Shown here: positions 31,876-46,400 of the stretch, piece after piece
Numbering within the stretch: the first letter of the stretch is position 1
Layout of the letters: every line of letters begins with the position of its first letter
DNA from: Megaustenia siamemsis
Lineage: Eukaryota; Mollusca; Gastropoda; Stylommatophora; Ariophantidae
Length of the DNA: 64,000 bases
Reading direction: 5' to 3'
Assembly: GCA_032433765.1 (NCBI GenBank)
Contig: JAVIAB010000102.1
Location: forward strand, 9,315,030-9,379,029
The notes under the pieces: generated by a model
Database searches by the model: none
The model's input: only the letters and a program-made list of their open reading frames with translations
Told to the model about the DNA's origin: nothing
Translations under genes and position numbers: made by a program

Positions 31876-32815
31876 CATACCTGTTTAGTTAAATCTAGCC
31901 AGAAAATACAAAAAATGAATGGGATATAAAATATATATGGCAACTCATAATCTTGAATCTAGCCTAGGGTATATGTTACTTTCAGCTTACAATATTTACT
32001 ATGAGTTTTTCAGAACAAAGTTCCACCTTATGTTGAGGTATGTTTGCATATTTAGATGGAAGACTTGAATTAACAACATAAAAAAAATGGAAGGAACATA
32101 AGAGGACAAGAAAGGCAAGAGGGAAAGGTATGAGGTGAAATGACAATGTTTTTGAGAAAAGAAAAATAAAATGAAGCACTGGCATACAAAAAAACAGATA
32201 AAAGGTTGTTGAAAGAATCAATAATCAAACGAACATTACAACTTTCATTTTAAAAAAATAATTATAGCAACAGTGAATAAATAAAACAACTATCCTAAAA
32301 TATTATGACTAAAAATGGGAAGCAGAGACAGAATCAGAAATAAGGATATAAGGATATTAGGAAAAGAGCTGGAGTAACACCAGTGTTAAATTATTATAAG
32401 AAACAGACTTCTGGTTGGCATGGGGGGGGGGGGGGGGGCAAGATGGCCACCTAGCCAAACCAGGCCCAAAACTGGTGGCATTTTTGCTGCAGTGTGATTT
32501 AAAATGATTCTCTTTGATTTGGATTTTTGTTTACAGAGACAGTAATGGGTCGTCACGTTATAGTCAACATGGTTGTGGCGCTGGCATGCAGAGTTTTGTG
32601 CTGCAGGCAACAGACCGTTGAATGAAGTGGAATGGTACCAGACCCTGAATTTGACCTGGGACTCAAAGTGTTATCTGTGCTCCACTGCAGATTCACAACA
32701 AGCTGGTCTATGGTCAGATAGAGCGTTTCATTGAAATGGAAGCCTAACAACATTTCTTGTTGCATGCTCACTAATCATGAAGTTTTTTTTTTTCATGAAG
32801 AAGAATTTTTTCATA
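31875..32815. other. Unassigned intergenic sequence with G17 run
   Basis: Nothing coding is supported. A 17-base G run lies at 32422-32438. The 72-79 codon minus-strand frames have no motif. Confidence 0.3.
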
Positions 32816-32925
32816 GGCGAATGGCAGTTCATGCAGCCCACGATGGTCGTTACAGCGACCTGGAAGTGTGCATCATGAGCTGCTCGCCTTTTTTCAAAAC
32901 ACAACATGTTCACTAGAATGGTATG
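32815..32925 (+). repeat. Dispersed repeat R5
   Basis: It matches the reverse complement of 53705-53800 (ACCTGGAAGTGTGCATCATG, then AGCTGCTCGCC). Two copies only; class unknown. Confidence 0.5.
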
Positions 32926-33118
32926 AATGATCAGGATGACCACTCTGTTGGTTGCAGGGATAGGAGCCTGCGCAGATATGGAAAAGTCCTGCCTGCAGTA
33001 ATATCATTCAGCTCTAAAGTCTAAAGGTCATTATAAGAAACAACAGATAAAACAGTTTAAGATACGTAACACAACCAGACAGCTTCCCTAAGAGTCTTTG
33101 TACTGAGACAGAATAAGA

Positions 33119-33285
33119 AGACCCCTCTTATATATTATAATAAATTAATATAATAAATACTAAGGAGAAGACACCTTTTATATATTATAATAAATTAATA
33201 TAATAAATACTAAGGAGAAGACACCTTTTATATATTATAATAAATTAATATAATAAATACTAAGGAGAAGACACCTTTTATAATA
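33119..33285. repeat. 50-bp repeat, three copies
   Basis: Three nearly identical 50-bp units containing AATACTAAGGAGAAGACACC. A related piece (AAATAAGAAGAAGACACCTC) resumes at 33818, after the LINE-a insertion, so that LINE landed inside the array. Confidence 0.9.
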
Positions 33286-33290
33286 GGAAT

Positions 33291-33790
33291 CATCATTATC
33301 ATTAAGTACCGGGCCTGCTGGCGTAGGTGATCATGTCTCTCCACAACTTTCGATCTTGACAGTTATTTATCATTTCTGTTGTTGACCTTCTGCCAAGCCA
33401 TTCTCTTAAGCTGTCTGGTATTTTTTCTCTTGGCTTCCCTCTATCTCTTCGTCCCTCAATTTTCCCAGTTGTTACAATATATTCCAGTTGTTCTCTTCTC
33501 ATTACATGGCAAAAAATGATGATTGTTTCTTCCTAATATTGGAAATTAGCTCTCTTTTTTCTTTGACCTCTCTCAGAACATCTTCATTACTCTTCTTAGC
33601 TGTCCATGGTACTCTCAACATTCTTCTGTAAAACCACATTTCTACAGACTCCAGTGATTTTCTTATCTGTCATCCTATTGTCCATGATTCGCATCCATAT
33701 GTTAAGACTGGCTCTACGTAACATTTAAAAACTCTTTTTCTTGTTTCTATTGTCAAAAATGGATTGCATAGTATCTTCCTCATTTTTTTG
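33291..33790 (-). mobile_element. LINE-a copy
   Basis: Minus-strand family-a tail, the longest 5' extent of this family here, reaching sequence equivalent to NPFLTIETRKRVFKCYVEPV. A possible short target duplication AATAGGAAT occurs at both ends (about 33281-33290 and 33801-33810). Confidence 0.85.
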
Positions 33791-34118
33791 GAATCAAAAT
33801 AGGAATAAATCAAAATAAAAAATAAGAAGAAGACACCTCTAAGGTGGACCAGAAAGATGATGAAATATTAAAATTGCAGACATCACAATAAGTACAACAT
33901 AGAAAACATTCTATAGAGCACACGTGAACACTCCATTTATCTTTGATGATAAAAGACAAGAGAGGTAGAATAAAGTAGGTATTCTATTATTGACTGATTT
34001 TTTTTACATTTATAATGGGTTAATATATCATTTCTTATTTTTTTTTTTAAAAAGTAAACATCTTAAACGGAAAGATTTAAAAATCAAGTATACATCATGA
34101 CAAAAATAAATATGTAAA

Positions 34119-34437
34119 CTATATTCTCTTTTTACTGCGCTTCGTAGGAACATTTGATTCTTCTACAAGTGGACTCATCTGAAACGATATCTGATAAAAC
34201 ACAAGCCAACAATACATGATGCCAAAGGTGCAGTAAATGGAGGTAAGCATCAAAGGCAGGAACGGTAACCTTGTGCTTAGTCCGAGAGCCCAGCAACCAA
34301 AGCTGTTGAACAATCCCAGTGGAATAAACCCATAGATGTACAAGCTTTCCAAAACATTCAGTAGAGGCAGTTGAATTGATTTCAGACTCCAGTTTCTGTC
34401 AGAAGAATGTGAGTCTGTATTTCTCAAATTGGCACTG
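34119..34437 (-). CDS. ALG8: ALG8 terminal exon
   Basis: 319 bp with acceptor TATCTTTTTTCAG, immediately followed by a second CAG. It encodes about 105 residues with spans around [20 protein letters not shown] and [20 protein letters not shown] and a basic tail, stop TAG at 34119-34121. No canonical AATAAA was noticed just downstream on the minus strand. Confidence 0.95.
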
Positions 34438-37400
34438 CTGAAAAAAGATAGAAAAATATAAAATAGCTATTAGTTAAAAGCTGAATATAACACATTACAT
34501 GAAAGATAGCCCTAAAGATGTGCTGTATATTTTAACAGATAAAAGGATTATTATGAGTTTTGATCATTTTGGAAAACACACTCTTTATTAACTCTAGGTT
34601 ATGTTACTTATCTGTGCGTGATGTTTTTGCGATACCAAAAATTACTACCACTTAATTGTTACATTTGGAGTTTGAAAAATAATATTTTCTTTGAACTTTT
34701 GCCACACGGCTGTGTTTAGCGGAGACATAGGAATCAGAAACTGTAATCATTTCCTAGGTTACGTTAGATTTATGGCCTGAAATTCGACCCAATCACGCTG
34801 TGGTTACTGGAAATGTTACGTTGTCTATTCACATGGTAGCCTAAAGTCCATTAATCCAGGTGTACGTTTGACTTCCTCTTAGCATTGTTTGTTTGATGTT
34901 TGCACTGACAGCAGAGGAGATTTACCCGGTCATAATAAGAAAAAAAGAAAAGAAATGAATTTGTTGAAAATTAAATAAATAAAAAAAAAAGAGCCTTTAG
35001 TTATGGAAGGTCCCGGTATCACTGCAAATGAATTAAAATCCATAATTGCTCAACTCATATATAACTAAAACCCTGCCAAGAATATATAGAACAACAACAA
35101 TTTAAATGGTTTGGCCACCTGGTCAGAATGAAGCCTTACCAATCACCATCAAGGGCGTTCTTCTCGAGAATGCATGGAAAAAGACCAAGAGGAAGACCCA
35201 GAAGAAGATGGATAGATGCAGTGACAGAGACATGTAACAACAAAGGAAAATCACTAATTCAGATAATTCGAGCAGCACAAGAACGACAAATGATATAAAC
35301 CACGACACCTTTTAGGTATCAGTGAAAGAGAAAAGAAGAAGATGGATAGATGCAGTGACAGAGACATGTAACAACAAAGGAAAATCACTAATTCAGATAA
35401 TTCGAGCAGCACAAGAACGACAAATGATATAAACCACGACACCTTTTAGGTATCAGTGAAAAGAGAAAAGAAGAAGATGGATAGATGCAGTGACAGAGAC
35501 ATGTAACAACAAAGGAAAATCACTAATTCAGATAATTCGAGCAGCACAAGAACGACAAATGATATAAACCACGACACCTTTTAGGTATCAGTGAAAGAGA
35601 AAAGAAGAAGAAGAAGATTGCTCAACTGCCCGTGCCAGTCAAATCATCAAAATTGCTAACTCATCTCCCAAATAAAGAAAGGTAACTGTAGTCTCCATCA
35701 TAGCAGTCTCAGCACATGGCAAAAGACAAGGTGAAACCGAACAGAAAGTGAACACAGCCAACTGTTCCTTGTCATACGATATCATCATTCATTGTAAACA
35801 AATGGAATATCGAAACACAATCAAAACGGATAAAACACACAGCTCACGGTGTGCACAGAGTACCTAACTCAGTAGCTCCTGCAACAAGCCGGACTGAAGA
35901 ATCTAAAGGTGGAAAGAGGATCTGGTATATCTGGAATGTTTAGTGGGAAAAGCAGATGTATCTATAATCAGCACCTTACAGGTACAATCAGTCTGTATGC
36001 GCTTCAAGAAATACTGGGATGGGCAGAGAACGAATATCGGGAGACTCTGGCTGCTTTGAAACTTATTCTACGAATAGAATAAATATATAAACAAATAAAT
36101 AGAGTAGATAATTCATAGAGCCTTTAGTATGATAGAGTAGTACTTTTTACTGTGCGCATGTTTGTATCTGATCCAACATCAAAGAAAACAAATCAAGCAC
36201 TCAAGGGTCACCGGAAGTAGTAATTAGGAAGGTATGGGGGAGGGGGGATGTTTGCACGCAGTAAACTCAAATTTCAAGAACTTATATTTTTGAGGTGGCA
36301 ATTACGACGACCTAATCTAGGGTTATACATCCACACTGTCACCACTATTAATAGATGGAAACAAATATATATCAACAATTGGTTAAAAGCTCAATATAAC
36401 ACATTACATGATAGATATCCCTCAAAGTGTCCTGTATATTTCAAGAAATTAAGAATTTAAGAGTTGTGATCATTTGGGTAAATACTCTTAATTATAACTA
36501 ACACTGTGCAATCCATTTTTGAAAATAGAAACAAGAAAAAGAGTTCTTAAATGTTATGTATAGTCAGTCTTAACATATGGATGTGAATTATGGAAAATAG
36601 GACAACAGACAAGATTGAGGACAACAGACAAGAAAATCACTGGAGGCTGTAGAAATGTGGTTTTACAGAAGAATTTTGAGAATACCATGGACAGCCAAGA
36701 AGAGTAATGAAAACATTTTGAAAGAGGCCAAAGCAAAAAAGAGAGCTAATATCCAAAGGAAGAAACAATCATCATTTTTTGGCCATGTTGTGAGAAGGGA
36801 ACAGTTGGAATATATTATGACAACTAGGAAAATCGAGGGACAAAAAGATAGAGGAAAGCAAAGAGAAAAGATACCAGACAGCTTAAGAGAATGGCTTGGC
36901 AGATGGTCAACAATAGAAATTATAAATAACTGTTGAGATCAAAAGTTGAGGAGAGACATAATCACCAATGCCTGCAGGCATAGTACTTGATGATGATGAT
37001 AAGTTGTGAGGCTGGCAAGATATCTAACAGCATCTAAACTGAAAGTACTCAGTGACTCATAACTGACTGTTGGTTCTGCCATCCAAAATTAATGATAATG
37101 AGAACTATTTTCTATTGTACGAGCCGTTGGTTCTAACAGCCCCCCTAGTCTCCTTGCTTCAGTTGTCTATCCTGCTTTCTTATTTAGTGTCCATGTTTCT
37201 GCACCGTACAAGAATATTGAGTAGATATAACACTGTATTATTCTCATTTAATATTGTCATTTAATATTGTCATTTATTATTCTCATTTAACATTCTCAAT
37301 AAACCCTTACCCACCTGAAGACACTGCCTAAAGTAAGAAATGAGAAAATGCAGCTCTGTAAAAATAACAGCACTTTGAGTACGCTTTCTGTGGGAGAAAT

Positions 37401-40400
37401 GGGAAAAAACAAACATTAGTTCCAAGTAGCAGAATGGAAACAAATATGTGTGAGAATTCTAGTTCCATGTTACAAAACAGAAATAATATGGATGCATTAT
37501 GTTGTTAGTTAGGTGGGAGCAGATGCATTATGTTGTTAGTTAGGTGGGAGCAGATGCATTATGTTGTTAGTTAGGTGGGAGCAGATGCATTATGTTGTTA
37601 GTTAGGTGGGAGCGGATGCATTATGTTGTTAGTAAGGTGGGAGCAGATGCATTATGTTGTTAGTTAGGTGGGAGCAGATGCATTATGTTGTTAGTTAGGT
37701 GGGAGCAGATGCATTATGTTGTTAGTTAGGTGGGAGCAGATGCATTATGTTGTTAGTTAGGTGGGAGCAGATGCATTATGTTGTTAGTTAGGTGGGAGCA
37801 GATGCATTATGTTGTTAGTTAGGTGGGAGCAGATGCATTATGTTGTTAGTTAGGTGGGAGCAGATGCATTATGTTGTTAGTTAGGTGGGAGCAGATGCAT
37901 TATGTTGTTAGTTAGGTGGGAGCAGATGCATTATGTTGTTAGTTAAGTGGGAGCGGATGCATTATGTTGTTAGTTAAGTGGGAGCGGATGCATTATGCTG
38001 TTAGTTAGGTGGGAGCGGATACATTATGTTGCTAGTTAAGTGGGAGCAGATGCATTATGTTGTTAGTTAAGTGGGAGCGGATGCATTATGTTGTTAGTTA
38101 AGTGGGAGCAGATGCATTATGTTGTTAGTTAAGTGGGAGCGGATGCATTATATTGTTAGTTAGGTGGGAGCAGATGCATTATGTTGTTAGTTAAGTGGGA
38201 GCGGATGCATTATGCTGTTAGTTAGGTGGGAGCGGATGCATTATGTTGTTAGATAGGAGCGGATACATTATGTTGTTAGTTAAGTGGGAGCAGATGCATT
38301 ATGTTGTTAGTTAAGTTGGAGCGGATGCATTATGTTGCTAGTTAAGTGGGAGCGGATGCATTATGTTGTTAGTTAAGTTGGAGCGGATGCATTATGTTGT
38401 TAGTTAAGTGGGAGCGGATGCATTATGTTGTTAGTTAAGTTGGAGCAGATGCATTATGTTGTTAGTTAAGTGGGAGCAGATGCATTATGTTGTTAGTTAA
38501 GTGGAAGCGGATGCATTATGTTGTTAGTTAAGTGGAAGCGGATGTATTGTTTTGTTAGTTAAGTGGGAGCAGATACATTATGTTGTTAGTTAAGTGAGAG
38601 CAGATACATTATGTTGTTAGTTAGGTGGGAGCAGATGCATTATGTTGTTAGTTAGGTGGGAGCAGATACATTATGTTGTTAGGTGGGAGCGGATGCATTA
38701 TGTTGTTAGTTAAGTTGGAGCGGATACATTATGTTGTTAGTTAGGTGGGAGCAGATGCATTATGTTGTTAGTTAAGTGAGAGCAGATACATTATGTTGTT
38801 AGTTAGGTGGGAGCAGATGCATTATGTTGTTAGTTAGGTGGGAGCAGATACATTATGTTGTTAGTTAGGTGGGAGCGGATGCATTATGTTGTTAGTTAAG
38901 TTGGAGCGGATGCATTATGTTGCTAGTTAAGTGGGAGTGGATGCATTATGTTGTTAGTTAAGTTGGAGTGGATGCATTATGTTATTAGTTAAGTGGGAGC
39001 AGATGCATTAAGTTGTTAATTAAGTGGGAGCAGATGCATTATGTTGTTAGTTAAGTGAGAGTGGATGCATTATGTTGTTAGTTAGGTGGGAGCAGATACA
39101 TTATGTTGTTAGTTAGGTGGGAGCAGACACATTATGTTGTTAGTTAAGTGGGAGCAGATGCATTATGTTGCTAGTTAAGTGAGAGCAGAAGCATTATGTT
39201 GTTAGGTGGGAGCAGATACATTATTGCTAGTTAAGTGGGAGCAGATGCATTATGTTGTTAGTTAAGTTGGAGTGGATGCATTATGTTGCTAGTTAAGTGG
39301 GAGCGGATGCATTATGTTGTTAGTTAAGTGGGAGCAGATGCATTATTGCTAGTTAAGTGGGAGCGGATGCACTATGTTGTTAGTTAAGTGGAAGCGGATG
39401 CATTATGTTGTTAGTTAAGTGGAAGCGGATGTATTGTTTTGTTAGTTAAGTGGGAGCAGATACATTATGCTGTTAGTTAGGTGGGAGCAGATATATTATG
39501 TTGTTAGTTAGGTGGGAGCGGATGCATTATGTTGTTAGTTAAGTGAGAGCAGATACATTATGTTGTTAGTTAGGTGGGAGCAGATGCATTATGTTGTTAG
39601 TTAGGTGGGAGCAGATACATTATGTTGTTAGTTAAGTGGAAGCGGATGTATTGTTTTGTTAGTTAAGTGGGAGCAGATGCATTATGTTGTTAGTTAAGTG
39701 GGAGTGGATGCATTATGTTGTTAGTTAAGTGCGAGCGGATGCATTATGTTGTTAGTTAAGTGGGAGCGGAAGCTTTATGTTGTTAGTTAAGTGGGAGCAG
39801 ATGCATTATGTTGTTAGTTAAGTGGGAGTGGATGCATTATGTTGTTAGTTAATAGCACACTGCTGATTACTTTAAATCTCAAGTGGTATTTTAGTTTCAA
39901 TCATAAATACGTTGTTATATGTAAGAATGAAGATGTCCTGATTAAACTACATTCCACTCATTCTAGAGATTTATTTTTTATTTGAGCGGCTCAAATTTGT
40001 GACACTGAACAAAAATATGAATATTCTAGAAGGCTTCATTTGCAAGCTATTGATATTTTAGTCCAATAACGATGAGAATCATCATCGTGTGCCTTCTCCG
40101 CAACAAAGGTTGGCTACCATGGATCGCCATTCTACTCTGTTTCTTGCTTTGATGGTGCAGGCTGTCATAGATTGACTTGTCCATCTTTTGATGTTACTCG
40201 TCCATGTTAGTCTTGGTCTGCCTCTGTCTCTTTTACCTTGTATTTTTCCTTCCAATATTACTTTTAGTAGGCTGTTGTGTCTTTTAACATGCCCCCAAAA
40301 TTTCATTTGTCTTGTCTTAATTGTGTTCAGCAGTTCTCTTTTTATTTTCAGCTGTTTTAAAACTTTATCGTTTGTTATCTTTTGTTTCCATCAAATTCTA

Positions 40401-43400
40401 CCTATTCTTCAATAAATCCACATTTCAAAGGCTTCAATTTTCTGTTCTGTTTTCTTGTCTAATGTCCATGTTTCTGCATCATACAGGAATATTGAGAAGA
40501 TGTAACATTTTGACATTCTTAGTTTCAGCCCTGTTGATATTTGTTTTGTTGTTAGTAACAATGAGAATAAATATTCCAAAATAGGAAAATGTAACCCTTT
40601 CTAGTGTAAAACAATCATACTTTAACCACAAATATTCTAATAATTTGACTTATATCGTCTCTTATGATCATTTTTAATGTCTTCTCTTCTTCTACTCTTC
40701 AGCTTCCTGTGGAGCATAGATCTTCAATAAAAACTTTCCAAACTGTTTTATTTCTTGCCATTCTTTTCAGTTCATTCTATGTATATCCCATCATCTTCAT
40801 TTCTGCTTCCATCTGTCTTCTCCAAAAATATTTTGGTCTTCTTCTTTGTCATTTTCCTTGGGGATTCTAAAAACAGGCATGTTATGTAATACTCTAAATT
40901 GGCTTCTGCAGTGCGTTCTATCCAGCACCATTGTCTTCGCTGTATCTCTTTATCCACCGGTATTTGACTGGTACATTTCCATAATTCTATGTTAGTGATT
41001 TTATCCTGCCATTTCCATCCTTTTATTCTGCATCAACATCCATTAATGAAGATCTGTATCTTCATGATTGTGACTTTTGCTGTTCTCCATGTATTCCAGC
41101 CAAATAATAACACTGACTTAACATTGGAGTTGAAAATGTTTATTTTTGTATTTAACCTAATGTATTCTTAATGTTTTCCAGTGTGTTACAGGGGTCTCAT
41201 TATGAGAGAGGTAAAGAATAGTGACACTGTGACCATCTAGGCATGTCGTAAAAGGCGACTAAGAAGGTTGATCGATGGCTTAACAAGCTGTCATTGGAAA
41301 AAGTATTGTTATGGAAACAGCGCCATAGATTTTAGAGCAGTGATCTCTGCAATATGTGCCATTTTTGCATGCAAGGTTTCTGTTCTTGAGATTGTGGTTC
41401 TGCCCTATGTGCCGTCTTCGGCTCGAAAGGACAATAGATAGATAGATTTTTAATGTTCTATAGCAGAATTATGCTCAAGTCATGTTTTAAAACTGAGAAA
41501 ATTACCCAAGACTATTCAAATGTTATCAACAAAAAGCCATAGTCAAGCCATGATATTTGTGCCTTTTGGCCCAATACAAGTCTTTGGCATTATGGGTAGA
41601 TTGGTTATCAATTTTGTCTAGACAGTGGCCATTTATTCTACTCTTTACTATTTTTAACTGCATAAATTCTTTCATGTGTGCGAATACACACAGAATCCCT
41701 TTTTTCGTCATTAATCGAGAGGCCTAGATATCAGATCTCTACCTAGAGGCCTACTCTTTTCAACTTTTAAAAACTAAAGATTTTTTCACATGTGCAAAGT
41801 GCACACAAGACCTCCTGTTTTTCACCATTATCCGAGAGGCCTAGATATCAGATCTCACTACCTAGAGGCCTACTCTTTTCAACTTTTAAAAACTAAAGAT
41901 TTTTTCACATGTGCAAAGTACACACAAGACCTCCTGTTTTTCACCATTATCCGAGAGGCCTAGACATCAGATCTCACTACCTAGAGGCCTACTGTTTTCA
42001 ACTTTTAAAAACTAAAGATTTTTTCACATGTGCAAAGTGCACGCAGGACCTCCTGTTTTTCACCATTTTCCGTGAGGGCTAGACATCAGATCTCATTATC
42101 CAGAGACTGGGAAGAAACCACAAATTCAAAAAGAAAACATTCAAACAAATTGGAACCTGGTACCTACTTGTCCAGCGACTGACAACCCACCTCTAGACCA
42201 TCCATACCCCTAAAAAAAAATGTGAATACTCACCAAATGGTGTAAACAATAGTGGAAACAATGAGTAGAAGCCAGTTGTGGCCAAAATGAGATACAAACT
42301 GGCATATCGCTTGTCCTGCATCACTAGTAACCTGTGAAAATATTGCGTCATTTTATGGCAACTTGATGGGATTAAATGAAACAACTGGAAAGTTTATAAC
42401 AGGAATGAATTAAGAAGTATTTAAGGAAGATTTTAAAGTGATATGCAAATATATATATATATTTTTTTTTTCCATTTAATTGAGTGCTGTCTCCACATCA
42501 GAGGTTGGCAACCATGGAGCGCCATTCCGCTCTGTCTCTTGCTTTGATGGTGCAGGTTGTCATAGGCTGATTTGTCCATCTTTTGATGTTACTTGTCCGG
42601 TTTGTCTTAGTCTGCCTCTGCCCCTTTTACCTTGTATTTTCCCCTCCAAGATTACTTTTAGTAAGCTGTTGTGTCTTTTAACATGCTCCAAAAATCTCAT
42701 TTGTGTCTTGTTTGAATTGTGTTTAGTAGTTTTTTTCATTTATAGTTTTTAAGACTTCAACTTTTGTTTTCTTTTCTTTCCATCCAATTCTACCTATTCT
42801 TCTATAAATCCACATTTCAAAGGCTTAAATTCTCTGTTTTGTTTTCTTGTCTGATGTCCATGTTTCTGCACCATATAGGAATGTTGAGAAGATATAACAT
42901 TTTGCTATTCTTAGTTTTAACCCTGGTGTTATTTCTTTTGATGTTAGTATGTTCTTCATGACATTAAAATTACTTTTTGCCATTCCTATTCTTTTGTTTA
43001 TTTCAGTTGTACATTTTCCATCACTGGTTATAGTATGTCCAAGGTAGTTGTAGCTCTGAACTGTCTCCAGGTCTACTCCTTCAATTTATATATATATATA
43101 TCTACACACTGAAGTATTAAAAAAAAAGAAAATTCAAGTAATATCTGCACCTTTTGGCTCAACATATCCATCTTCGGCATTGTTAGATTTCTTCTTTTTC
43201 CTTTCAGCTCCTTGTGGAACATAGATCTTCAACAAACACTTTCCAAGCTGTTATGTTTCTTACCATTCTTTTAAGATCATTTCATGTCTTGTTCATCTTT
43301 GTTTCTACCTGTCTTCTCCAAGTATATTTTGGTCTTCCTCTTTGTCTCCTCCCCTGGGGATTCCAAATAAGGGCTTGTTGTGTACTCTCATTTGGCTTCT

Positions 43401-46400
43401 GAAGTGTGTGTCATATCCAGTGCTAACATCTAAGTTATTAAGTTGTATCTCTTTGTCCACTGATATTTAACTGGTACTTTTCCATAATTTTACATAAGTG
43501 ATGTTGTCCTGCCATTTACATCCTTTTATTCTGTGCAAGCATACATTAATGAAGGTCTGTACCTCTGTGGTTGTCATGTTTGTTGTTCTCCATGTTTCAC
43601 CGTCATATAATAGGACTGGTTGGACTCGAGGCAACACGCCGGCCTCGAGACAGAGAAGTTGTGGGTTCAAATCCTAGCTGCACCAGTTGGGATTTTTATT
43701 TATGATTTCTCTCTGCAGCAACCACCCCTGGTCTCATCAGTGAGGCCCGGCTTGAAACGTCAATTACTCATCGATGGAAAAAATATGAGTACCTCCGAAG
43801 ACGGAGCTATCTGCCTGCATTAACATGCAAAATTCAGTTCCTTGTCTCTAGGGACTTCGTCAGAGGTCAAAGCTGGCGAACGCCAAAAAAATTATAAAAA
43901 TAATAGGACTTATTTAAAATTACAGCTGACAATTTTTATTTTTGTATTTAACCTAATTTCTTTGATTTTCATATGTTTACTAGTGCAACGAAGGCTCCTC
44001 TATCTTTTTGTATCCTTATTTTGTTATCATTCCCTGTTCCTCTTTCTTTGTCTGTATAACTGCCTAGATATATGTAAGATTGTACGTCTAGAAGAGGTAT
44101 TTCTCCTATTGTTATTTGGTTATTGGTAACTGCATCTTCAGAATTGGTTAATTTACTTAACAATTTGTGCCCAGGAAGTAGCCATAATGGTCTATAAGTT
44201 TCAGCTTTTAACTGATAAAACTTCATTAACGTTTGCAGAATGAATGTGGGACCTCCTGTTTTTCGCAGTTATCAGAGAGAGCTAGAAGTTCGATCGTGCA
44301 TAAGACAGAGGTACATGCTATCCCTCCCCCTACCCCACATTTATTACATGCATGGACTATATATACAAATTCAGTTAGCCAACCCAACATAAACAGAGGA
44401 GATCGAGCTTCTATTATATAGCTTTTCAATAATCCCCTCACTTCAAGGTTCTTTGTTTAATATTCTCCTCACTTCAAGGTTCCTTCTTTAATATTCTCTT
44501 CACTTCAATGTTCCTTCTTTAATATTCTCCTCACTTCATGGTTCCTTCTTTAATATTCTCCTCACTTCAAGGTTCCTTCTTTAATATTCTTCTCACTTCA
44601 AGGTTCCTTCTTTAATATTCTCCTCACTTCAAGGTTCCTTCTTTAATATTCTTCTCACTTCAAGGTTCCTTCTTTAATATTCTCCTAACTTCAAGGTTCC
44701 TTCTTTAATATTCTTCTCACTTCAAGGTTCCTTCTTTAATATTCTCCTCACTTCAATGTTCCTTCTTTAATATTCTCCTAACTTCAAGGTTCCTTCTTTA
44801 ATATTCTCCTCACTTCAAGGTTCCTTCTTTAATATTCTTCTCACTTCAAGGTTCCTTCTTTAATATTTTTCTCACTTCAAGGTTCCTTCTTTAATATTCT
44901 CCTAACTTCAAGGTTCCTTCTTTAATATTCTTCTCACTTCAAGGTTCCTTCTTTAATATTCTCCTCACTTCAATGTTCCTTCTTTAATATTCTCCTAACT
45001 TCAAGGTTCCTTCTTTAATATTCTCCTCACTTCAAGGTTCCTTCTTTAATATTCTTCTCACTTCAAGGTTCCTTCTTTAATATTCTTCTCACTTCAAGGT
45101 TCCTTCTTTAATATTCTTCTCACTTCAAGGTTCCTTCTTTAATATTCTCCTCACTTCAAGGTTCCTTCTTTAATATTCTTCTCACTTCAAGGTTATTTGT
45201 TTAATGTTCTCCTAAATCCCACTAAACATGAACATTAAACAAGAAAACTGAATCTTGAAGAAAATTGAAGCCTTTGAAATGTGGATATATAGAAGAAGAA
45301 TAGGTAGAATTGTGTGGAAAGAAAAGAAAACAAACGATGAAGTTTTAAAGCAACTAAAAATAAAAAGAGAACTACTAAATACAATTAAGACAACACATGG
45401 CATTTTTGAGGCACATTAAAAGACACAACAGCCTACTAAAAGTAATATTGGAAGGGAAAATCCAAGGTAAAAGAGGCAGACCAAGACTAACATGGACGAG
45501 TAACATCAAAAGATGGACAAGACAATCTATGACAACCTGCACCATCAAAGTAAGAAACAGAGTGGAATGGCGATCCATGGTAGCCAACCTTCATTGCGGA
45601 GACGGCACACGATGATGATGATGATGATGAAATCCCACTACACAGAGGCTGTTGACTCTTTAGGTCCCCGCACCCCATTAGGTTGTTGCAGAAGTGAGAG
45701 CACCATAAACTTACGTGAGTGGAATGATTATCATGAGTACAGCCTTTTCGTGGACATGCCATCCAAACAGGAAGGAAGTGAAGGCACACAACACAATGGT
45801 TCTAACAAATGCTGAGCCTGTCTTTTGCTCCCACAATAGGATCACAGCCGGCTGCAAAGATAAGAGCATCACTATCACTGATCAAACTTAAATTATATGT
45901 AATATAAAATCATTACTCTTTTTAAATACTCTCCTAACTAAGAAGAGTAATGAAAACATTCTGAAAGAGGTCAAAGCAAAAAGAGAGCTAATTTCCAATA
46001 TTAGGAAGAAACAGTCATCATTTTTTGGTCATGTAATGAGAAGAGAACAACTGGAATATATTGTAACAACTGGAAAAATTGAGGGACGAAGATATAGAGG
46101 GAACGAAAGAGAAAAAATACCAGACAGCTTAAGAGAATGGCTTGGCAGAAGGTCAACAACAGAAATGATAAATAATTGTCGAGATCGAAAGTTGTGGAGA
46201 GACATGATCACTTATGCCAGCAGGCCTGGTACTTGATGATGATGAATATAAAATCATTACTTCACTTACGAATCGGGTTACATTCCAGAAAACTCATTGT
46301 AAATATCATAAGTCAAAAAGTTGGAGGAGGGGATGCCTAGAGGTAAGATGTTGAACTCTAGACAAGAAGGTCCTGGGTTTAATTCCCACCACAGGCGGTG

